64,000 nucleotides of DNA, taken from positions 366,809 to 430,808 of the forward strand of contig BDDD01002020.1 in the NCBI GenBank assembly GCA_001972305.1. Reading direction: 5' to 3'. Positions 56,401-64,000 of this stretch are shown one piece after another. The notes beneath the pieces were generated by a model. It was not told the DNA's origin, did no database searches, and saw nothing but the letters and a program-made list of their open reading frames with translations. This DNA comes from Cephalotus follicularis. Its lineage: Eukaryota; Streptophyta; Magnoliopsida; Oxalidales; Cephalotaceae. Numbering within the stretch: position 1 is the stretch's first letter; each line of letters starts with the position of its first letter. Position numbers and translations under genes: made by a program.

Positions 56401-58770
56401 TGAGAAGGAAGCTACAGCTCAACAACTTGCTTCTCACTTGAAATCTATTACAGAATTAACTGACGTGCACTCAAGAGCATTAGAAGTGCAGTCTATGACT
56501 GAAATCCGCTTTTCAGAAGCACAAAAACAGTTAGAAGAGGCCATTCAGAAATTCAATCAAAAAGATGCGCACACAAAAGACCTGAATGAGAAGCTAAATT
56601 CGCTTGATGTCCAAATAAAATTGTTTGATGAACAGGCTCATGAAGCTTCTGCTCTAGCTGAAAATCGAAAAATTGAGCTGGAAGAGACTCTTTTGAAATT
56701 GAAGCAATTGGAAAGCATTGTTGAGGAACTGCAAACCAAATCAGGCCACTTTGAAAAAGAGAGTGGAGTGCTAGCCGATGCAAATTTGACGCTTACTCAG
56801 GAATTGGCCTCATATGAGGCCAAACTGAGTGATTTACAGGCAAAATTGTCAGCAACCCTCTTAGAGAAAGATGTAACAGTTGACGAGCTTAACAAAACTA
56901 AGAAGGCTAAGGAAGATTTGATGCAGCAGCTTACCTCTGAAGGGCAGAGGCTACAATCTCAGGTGTAGTAATGATTTCTGATCTTGGTAAACAGCCATTC
57001 GGTGATTTCTTTGTACCATAATGTTTTGAATAATATTATATTGTCATGCTACAGATATCTTCAATTATGGAGGAAAAAAACCTGCTTAATGAAACATATC
57101 AAAATGCAAAGATCGAACTTCAATCAGTAATCACCCAGCTTGAAGAACAATTGAAGGAACACAAGGCAAATGAAAATGTTTTAAAAACTGACAATGATAA
57201 TCTCAGAATTGGAATTTCTGAGAATTCTGCCTTGCACACCCGTGTCAAGGAACTTGAAGAGCAATTGGTTGTAGCTGAAGCTCGACTGAAGGAAGAGGTA
57301 ATGCAGAAATTGAAACAAGACCTTAATCCAGAGGAATTCAACAAATGAGGATTTGTTTTTATATTAGAAAAAACGTTCAACTCTAACAAATATCACTACA
57401 TGTAGGTTGAAAGCATTCAGGCAGCTGCTGTTGTAAGAGAGGCAGAGCTAATTTCAAAAATAGAGGACCATGAGCATAAATTAAATGATAGGGATGTCTT
57501 AAGTGAACAAGTCTTACAACTTCAGAGAGAATTGCAACTTGCTCAGACTACCATTGCTGAACAGGTCAGGCACTGGCTATATCTTGAGACTGCTTATGTA
57601 CATCTGCTATAATTTTGCTTTGGAATAAGATACAGATTGCCCCATGAACTTATAGCTAATGTGCATTATGCACCTTGAACTTAAAACGGACTTAATTAAG
57701 GGACTGAACCTATAAAATTGGAGCAATTGACACCCCCAAGTTGATGGAATGGCCAATGTATGGGGGTGATAATAGCTCCAGTTTTATAGGTTCATAAACT
57801 TAATTAAGCCAGTGTGGGTGCTAATTGCTCCAATCTTATTGGTTCAATCTCTTAATTAAGGCAGTTATAAGTTTAAGGTGCAAATTGCAAATTAGGTATA
57901 AGTTCAGGTGGCAATTATACCTTAACCTTTTGTTTTTGGACAGTAGAAGGGTATATAAGGATCAATCCGAATCTCAGAATGTAGTCAGAAGACTTATTGT
58001 CACTTTATTGTTTGATAAAAATCATAATATTAATCTGACAATAACTACATAAATTCTCTTTGAATATCCCACGAAACAGGAAAAAGTAGATTCACAGAAA
58101 TTGTTGGAATGGGAAGCAACAAAAAAATCACTTGAAGACCTTGAAGCAAAGAACAAAGAAGTCATAGTTTTAGAGAAGCAGGTCAAGGAGCTTGAACAGA
58201 AATTGCAAAGGGTCAGTTTATATCCTTCGCCATCCTTATTATGTATATGAGTTTGCCAAACTTTAGACATAATCTCATCTGTGATGTATGGAGATGAAGT
58301 TGTTTTGTAAGTCTGAAAACAGAATTTGCATATCTGGCTGTAAAGGTTCATACTTTCATCAGCCACATAACAAAACAGGATTTCTCATCCTCGTTTGTGC
58401 GCCTCCTTTTTAACCGTAAATTTTTTTTTTCTTTCTTGAAATGACAGTATTCTTTGAGGATGTTTTTCATGTAATCGTTATATTTAATGCAGTTTCTTAC
58501 CCTTCAATCATGTTGCAGGGTAATGGGAGCATTCCTGCTGGAACAAAAGATGCAGACATCAAATCCAGAGACATTGACATTGGAACATCCATTTCAACTC
58601 CATCGAAAAGAAAGAGTAAGAAAAAGTCAGAAGCAACCTCTGCCCAAACCTCTTCTTCAGGGACCCTTGCTCAAGGTACTGATGCTTCTTCTGCCATGAA
58701 CTTCAAGCTCATCTTGGGAGCAGTCCTGGTGTCTATCATCATTGGCATTATTCTTGGCAAACGATATTAA
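53429..58770 (+). CDS. Coiled-coil, tail-anchored protein, PICC/PICC-like
   Basis: Six coding exons: 53429-53515, 53735-56962, 57055-57297, 57406-57564, 58080-58211 and 58519-58770. All junctions are GT-AG, in phase 0, and give 1366 residues. The start MEEGGTQVN is the first Met after the leader. An acidic N-terminus (1-60) is followed by SRGLLEAQEKMKEIELELERV and more than 1100 residues of heptad-rich coiled coil. A basic KRKSKKK block (1313-1319) precedes a hydrophobic anchor (about 1345-1363, LILGAVLVSIIIGIILG) ending KRY. Length, exon layout and both ends match Arabidopsis PICC (At2g32240, about 1330 residues) and PICC-like (At1g05320), reported as endoplasmic-reticulum-anchored and linked to pathogen-triggered callose responses. 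Function here is by family only. A foldback element sits in intron 4. Confidence 0.9.
57632..57935. mobile_element. MITE-like foldback element in intron 4 of the PICC-like gene
   Basis: The left half (ACTTAATTAAGGGACTGAACC, AAATTGGAGCAATTGACACCC) is mirrored in the right half (GGGTGCTAATTGCTCCAATCT, GGTTCAATCTCTTAATTAAGG). The outer parts also pair: GCCCCATGAACTTATA..GCACCTTGAACTTA with TAAGTTTAAGGTGC..TATAAGTTCAGGTGGC. The total is about 300 bases and lies wholly inside the intron 57565-58079, so the reading frame is unaffected. Confidence 0.7.
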
Positions 58771-60358
58771 TCTCGGTATTGTGGATTTTGTTTTTGGTCC
58801 ATTTTAGTCAGTTTGTTTTTTCTTGTTTCATTAAATTTTATTTTATATCAATTTACGCAAATCAGATTGGAAAGCTTTGTTTGTAAGCTTTCATGATCAG
58901 GTCTTGAAGTTGGTCAGTAATTTGTTTTCATTTTATTCCTTACCTGTATGCAAAGGAAAAACAGGTTATTTCAAGTAAGTTTGTATCTAGTTTTTTGACT
59001 GGCTTGCAAATATATATTTTTTTAATTTCTTGGCAACTGAATACTAATAAGATCAATTGTGACCGGCATTTGTTGAATTCAATCGGTTGGTATAGAGAAA
59101 CTCAACATGGTAAGTAAGCCTCACATTTTTCATATTTTGGTTAATTCATTCTTTTAAATTTAAACACCAAGTCAAAATTAGTTGCGTAATATTTCTAATA
59201 TGTGGTAATTTATGTATTGATAAAAATTTGTTTTCTAGGGAGTATTATTGATTTATTTTCTAGGGAACAAACTTGTGTACGTAAAAATTTGATTGGCAAT
59301 TAATTGATGTTAAGGAAGTCCATCACTTGTTACTCCCATCTCCCAAGCCGTGGCAAATAAATGCCTTTTTACAACAAAACCCAGGCCCAACTCATAGGTA
59401 AAAATGTGCACTCCGTTCAAATTATAATAAACTAATGAAAGCAGTCTCAGACTTTGAGAATTTCCCATACAAAAATAATAAAAAAATGTGGCTTAAAGTA
59501 ACCATATTGAAGCGTTTATAGTATCAACTTTGCAAATAAAATTTTTTTTGAAAGAATTTCTTACTTTCTTTTCTTCAACTTACAGTTGGAGATTTTTGTT
59601 TGAAACAACCCACAATCAGCAAGAACATCCTATTATCCTAAAACTACCCAGAAAGAAACCCTTTCACAAAACAAAAACTACCCCACTGTATGTACCTTAT
59701 CCTCAAATTGATGCACATTCAACTTATTTACAGGAGGCAGATCAGTGATTATACTTGTTTTGCATTAGTTTCCTTCCTCGGTACTTTCCCAAATCCTGTC
59801 TACCTGATCCGCAACAATATCATCATTACAAGTAGATAAATGTAAGATACAACTTATTTGTGAAAAAACTAAGCATATAAGATATTTAAACTTATTTGTG
59901 AAAAAACTAAGCATTGATCTACAATATATTCTTTTCGACCAATATGGGTCTACTTGACATAGTCTAAGAAAACATTTTCCATCTCTCAGCTCCTTTTTCC
60001 TCTGTGTGTGTTTTCAATGCTCTTTTTAAGGATAGACCTCCACTGAGATAACTCTGCTAAAATTGTTTGTTTAGTGAGAGCATAAGATTGCAATTAAATG
60101 TGAAAAATAATGGTAATTCCAACCCCAGACGGACAGACCAATTTGACAACTCTAAGCCATTTAGTTTAGACCTCACTACAACAATTCATTTTCTCAGTTA
60201 CCAGACAGCAGGCGATGCAGCATTATGTTTGGTCTCAATCACGACTTCAGAGAGATATTTACAATACCTTACATCATGTGATTGGAATAGATGATCAGTC
60301 ATCGTTGTAAACTCTCCAGGTACTCCTGGTGATCTTCTACCTGTGTACCAGATTGATG
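58771..60358. other. Convergent intergenic region with 3' UTRs
   Basis: This separates the ends of the PICC-like and hAT-derived genes. The first 300 bases probably include the PICC-like 3' UTR (ATTTTATTTTATATC near 58840). A direct duplication of AACTTATTTGTGAAAAAACT lies at about 59849-59915, with 15-20 bases between copies. No gene is supported. Confidence 0.5.
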
Positions 60359-63261
60359 TTAAACATTTTCCTCCTTTACCTCCTTCAACCCATTAAAAAT
60401 GTCAAAATCATCGAACCCTGCACATTTCACCAAATCATCTACTTAATTTGAGGAAAAAATAGCATCTTCGTAACATTTTGAAATCAAAACTGAATGTACC
60501 TGCACCGCAGATTTCAGCATCATCACCTGGTCCTAAAAGCATTGTGTTAGCATGAAGCTGATCAAGTGATATCCAGTCTGAACTCCCATGATCCTCTGAG
60601 CCTACTTCATTTTCCATCACCCAGTCTTCAAGGCTACTTCTGCTGTCAGATGATATGGGATCCGTAGAAATTTGTTCTTTGCTGTTATGAAACGTATGTT
60701 GATTAGCAAAACAAGAAGAATTATTTTCCCTCCACCTGCCAAATACTATCTTTGCAAAAATAAAAAGTTTAACAGTAGTTTCTACTTACATTTGCTTTAG
60801 ATGCAAGTTGTACTGAAGAAAGACTAGGTCATTAAGACGCCGACGCTCAAGGCGGTTTTTTGTGTCATGCATCCGTTTAAATGGAATCTGATTCCACCTG
60901 CACCCTACTGAACTGCAAGTTTGATTCAGAATGCGGACGGCCAAACGTGCTAAATTCGGGCAACCTCCTCCATATGCAGACCACCATTCGACTAATACAA
61001 AAAAATAAATACATCACCTAATTCATTTCAATCCTACCAATAAACTATGAACAGATGGAATGGAGACCAAAAAAATCCAATCCGACCAAGCTTACAAGAG
61101 CAAATGTCAGAAGAGTTCTCAAGATTTTAAATCATGCTTCTTTAATTATAGCAAACTGTACAAGAGGAAATGGAATATAGCACCTAATTTACTTCTTTAC
61201 CTACAAAGTTCTCTTAATGATACACACACCCTTAAATTAAGTATCAAGACTCAATTCAACAAAGCTCTGTCCCAAATCAGTTGGGTAACTATAAGGTACT
61301 AGTTCTTTAAGAAATTAGAGTAGCTGTTTACAAGAATGAAAAAAAGCTAACATCTTATGCAAGGTAATTTCTTTGATAAGCAAGTACTTAATACCAAAAA
61401 AACAAAAACAAAAACAAAAAAATTGCTTCAATAAGAGCCTCTCACCAGGAAGCAGAGTATCCCTCGCTCTAATTGCCATCTTCCTCCCTAAATCTCCAAC
61501 AGCATTCTTGTACAAGGTTATTTCTTTGACAATCTTATCTTGGACTTCTATATCAGGAACCAATCTCTCTATGCAGTCAAACATCCTTGACATTATCTCA
61601 TTATGCATATCTCCTTCAATACTATAAAAGCACTTGGGGTTGAGGAAGAAACCTGCAGCATGAAGAGGAGATTGCCATTGTTGTTTCCACCAGTGATCTA
61701 TAACATTCCAGTAGACCACATATTCCTCTCTTTTTACAAGTTCTCTCTTTATTGTTTCTTTTGCTCTATACAATCCTGCATAAATGTAACCCATTGCGGG
61801 CCTCTTCTTGCTACTAACTATTCTCATAACACTCAGGAGCGGATTTATTAAACGGATAATCAAGATACATGAGCTCCAAAATGACCGATTACTTACAATA
61901 TCTAACATCGTCAACCCACCTGGCTTTTTTGAATATGGACAGTGCATCCACTCCTCTGAGGTTACCATAGCCTGCAAATTAAGTTTAAGATGAGCCATTT
62001 GCTTCAGTGTCATAAAGTTTGCAGCAGAACGAGTGACGCCCTGTTGCACAATTTCATGCCCAAAAGTAAACCTTCTCATCATATTTAAAACCACACTATT
62101 ATTGTATACAAATCTTGTAATACATCTAGCCTGTTTGATTATTTCATTTATCCACACTAGTTTACTAAAATCCTCCAGTATCGAATCAATGCAATGAACT
62201 GCACAAGGAGCCCAATACAGAGATGGGAAAGTATCCATCAACCTTTTCCCAGCAACAATATAATTCTCTTCACTGTGAGTAATCACTTGCAGGACACACC
62301 CAACTCCAACTTCTTCCACCACTTGCTTAAGCAATTCGTACAGATCATCTGCAGAATACATAGTGTGGATTTCATCCACAGATTTCAAGAATATGATTCC
62401 TTGAGGGCTATACACCAAAAAGTTTATCAAGATTTTGCCATTTTCTGAATTCCAATGATCAACCAAAAGAGAACAACCAGTCCTCCCCCATAATGCTTTG
62501 CATTCATCAATATCGTTCTTCACTTCTTTGAGTGAATCCTTCAACATCCAACCCTGAAGATCATGACACGAGGGTGCTACAACCCCTGGTCCTCCAGAAG
62601 TAATAGCATCAATCATGGGTTGGAAATAAACTGAATTCCCAGCATTCAGATCTGCCCCAATATCATACAAAAACCGCCCTATTGCCATATGCACTGGATT
62701 GTCCACTTTATGTGAAGCTAATGCCATGCTATCTATGATATCAGCATCATTAGCATTTGAAGAATAATATTTACTGCTCAACCTGTTTCTTCCATCTGCA
62801 TTTATATTACTCGTGCCTTCTTCTTGATTTGTTAATAAATCTGAACTAGGATCAAACAAATCAAGAATTCCAACTGATTTGAACCCCGTGTTAGCATCAC
62901 ATTCATTGACAAATATGTCTATCAGCGTGAGAGGAGGCGTACTAACATTGGTTACTTCTCCGTGAAGCTTTTGCTGATGTGTCATCTTCTGTGGTCTATT
63001 CTTCTGCTTCCCTAAAATCCTATCTAAGCTCTGCTGCATTAGTTGGCGGACATGTTGTGGAACATGTCCACAAATAGGGCCTTGACCCTTTCGACCGGCA
63101 AGATGCTCCTTAAATCTATGAATGCCACCACCTTTAAACATTTTGGAGCAATATAAACACTTAATCTGGGCACGTGAACCATTTTTGAACACTTGACAAT
63201 GCTTCCATGCTAAGTCTTGTCTTTGGGACGTTATCGGCATTGGTTCCAAATTTAACTCCAT
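60359..63261 (-). CDS. BED-finger hAT-transposase-derived protein, probably domesticated
   Basis: Four exons on the minus strand: 63261-61446, 60991-60790, 60681-60500 and 60417-60359. All junctions are GT-AG with consistent phases, giving 752 residues. The start MELNLEPMPITSQRQDLAWKHC is preferred over an upstream Met at 63309 because relatives begin this way. A BED zinc finger has C35, C38, H48 and H53. A DUF659/hAT core follows (LVDHWNSENGKILINFLVY, SLYWAPCAVHCIDSILEDF). Exon 2 holds the C-terminal hAT part (EWWSAYGGGCPNLARLAVRI). The acidic C-terminus ends FDDFDIFNGLKEVKEENV. Arabidopsis At3g22220 and At4g15020, about 760 residues, are the closest families I know. VITHSEENY stands where active hAT enzymes usually have an Asp, and no terminal repeats were seen, so DNA binding rather than transposition is likely. 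Confidence 0.85.
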
Positions 63262-63640
63262 ATAATTACCAATCTTTAACAAATCAATTGCTAGTATATA
63301 GCCATACACGTCAAGTAGTCACCATATAACTTTTTATCTTCTTCAATTTGGATAAAATTGAGTGCGTAGATCTGCGTGGAAAAGAAAAAAAAAATAGTTA
63401 GCTAAAAACTATTATTGATTTAAATAACCAAAAAAAAAATTACATAAGCTAAAAGGAGTGCTAGAGTCACTTTTCAAAGACACTCTCCAATATCATTATC
63501 TTCTATAATTCAATGTAGGATTTATTTTTTATATATCCATCATTGAATTTGATCTACTATATTTGTAAATCACACATGTCAATTTTTAAGTCAATCAGAT
63601 ATCTATAATGATTTAATAAAATCAGGGCTGCAAACGAACC
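63262..63640. other. Upstream region of the hAT-derived gene
   Basis: This should contain the minus-strand 5' UTR and promoter. An ATATATAAAAAATAAATCC stretch near 63520 on the minus strand could be a TATA region. No further exon is recognised. Confidence 0.35.
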
Positions 63641-63800
63641 AAGCCGTTCGTAAATAGTTCGCGACTCGACTCGATAAGGGCTCGTTCGCGTTCGTTCCAT
63701 AAGCTTAAAGAATGAACACGAACACGATTTTAAGGCTCGTTAGCTTAACGAGCCGAGCTTGATCAAGGATAGACTCGACTCGTTATGTTCATTAAAAGCT
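63628..63800. repeat. Plant dispersed repeat rich in GAACGA/GGCTCG motifs
   Basis: GGGCTGCAAACGAACCAAGC, repeated CTCGTTCG and GTTCGTTCC units, and a near-palindrome GGCTCGTTAGCTTAACGAGCC (63734-63754) form a compact block. A similar GGGCTGCAAACGA phrase is common in plant genomes as a short repeat, but I cannot name the family. Confidence 0.5.
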
Positions 63801-64000
63801 TGATTATAAACTCAATAATAACCCTTACCAGTAAATGTTATCTCCACTTTAGTGCATCATGTAGCGATTATGAATTGCTAAATGAAAAAGGCATTGCAGA
63901 TGGTTCACCACTTAAGATTCCATGTATCAAGATATTACACTCAATAAAAGTTGTGAGATATGATACTAATGTTAACTTTTCAAATAACAGTTGATATCAT

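Noticed and set aside
53698..56783. Several minus-strand frames of 60-151 codons, rich in Ser, Leu and Phe
   Set aside because: They are the antisense of the Glu/Lys-rich coiled-coil exon and have no independent support.
56963..56968. Stop codon right after the long coiled-coil frame as the gene's true end
   Set aside because: A GT donor lies at the end of CAG at 56962, and the next exons continue the coiled coil in phase 0 to a membrane anchor, as in known relatives.
57298..57348. Continuation of exon 3 of the PICC-like gene to the stop at 57346-57348
   Set aside because: Splicing at GAG|GTA (57297) to 57406 keeps phase and extends similarity. Reading through ends the protein early.
61315..61445. 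Minus-strand continuation of the hAT-derived exon past 61446
   Set aside because: After CTTCCTG there is a GTGAGAGG donor. The extension has low-complexity FCFCFCFF sequence, whereas splicing to 60991 restores the conserved EWWSAYG motif.

Overview
This window is nuclear DNA from a flowering plant, most likely a eudicot. The evidence is spliced genes with GT-AG introns, Ty3/gypsy LTR retrotransposons primed by initiator-methionine tRNA, several small foldback elements, and two genes that read as plant families. No bacterial, organellar, tRNA, rRNA or CRISPR feature was recognised.

Bases 1 to about 45,400 are a retrotransposon nest. I resolved much of it from terminal TG..CA ends and 5-bp target duplications. 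A solo LTR (1754-19263) was hit by a full Ty3 element on the minus strand (1776-14036, duplication CCCTG) and by a relative of itself (14797-17511, CATAG). The Ty3 element's integrase region was in turn split by another solo LTR (5499-8059, AAGCT). A second cluster is a solo LTR (20764-28323) interrupted by 22432-27481 (CATAG), which itself holds a further LTR-like insertion full of minisatellites (22939 to about 25631). A second full Ty3 element, plus strand, lies at 28753-38125. Next come a 5' LTR plus gag fragment of a third Ty3 element (39357-42324) and a probable Tat-lineage 3' end with an antisense ORF (43908 to about 45410). The coding regions of the full elements carry stops, frameshifts, deletions or lost catalytic residues.

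The most unusual signal is in the LTRs. Almost all carry clusters of short, irregularly spaced palindromes with a TCGA core. The main forms are GCGTCGACGC, GACATCGATGTC and CAGTCGACTG. Each LTR group has its own version, and two LTRs with related ends (5499-8059 and 22432-27481) carry different versions.

Bases 46,600-63,300 are gene territory. A promoter and probable non-coding leader exon lie at 46.6-46.95 kb. After an AT-rich interval, a six-exon gene (53429-58770) encodes a 1366-residue coiled-coil protein with a C-terminal membrane anchor, resembling Arabidopsis PICC/PICC-like. Convergent to it, a four-exon minus-strand gene (60359-63261) encodes a 752-residue BED-finger, hAT-transposase-derived protein that looks intact and domesticated. 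The rest is AT-rich intergenic DNA with small foldback elements.
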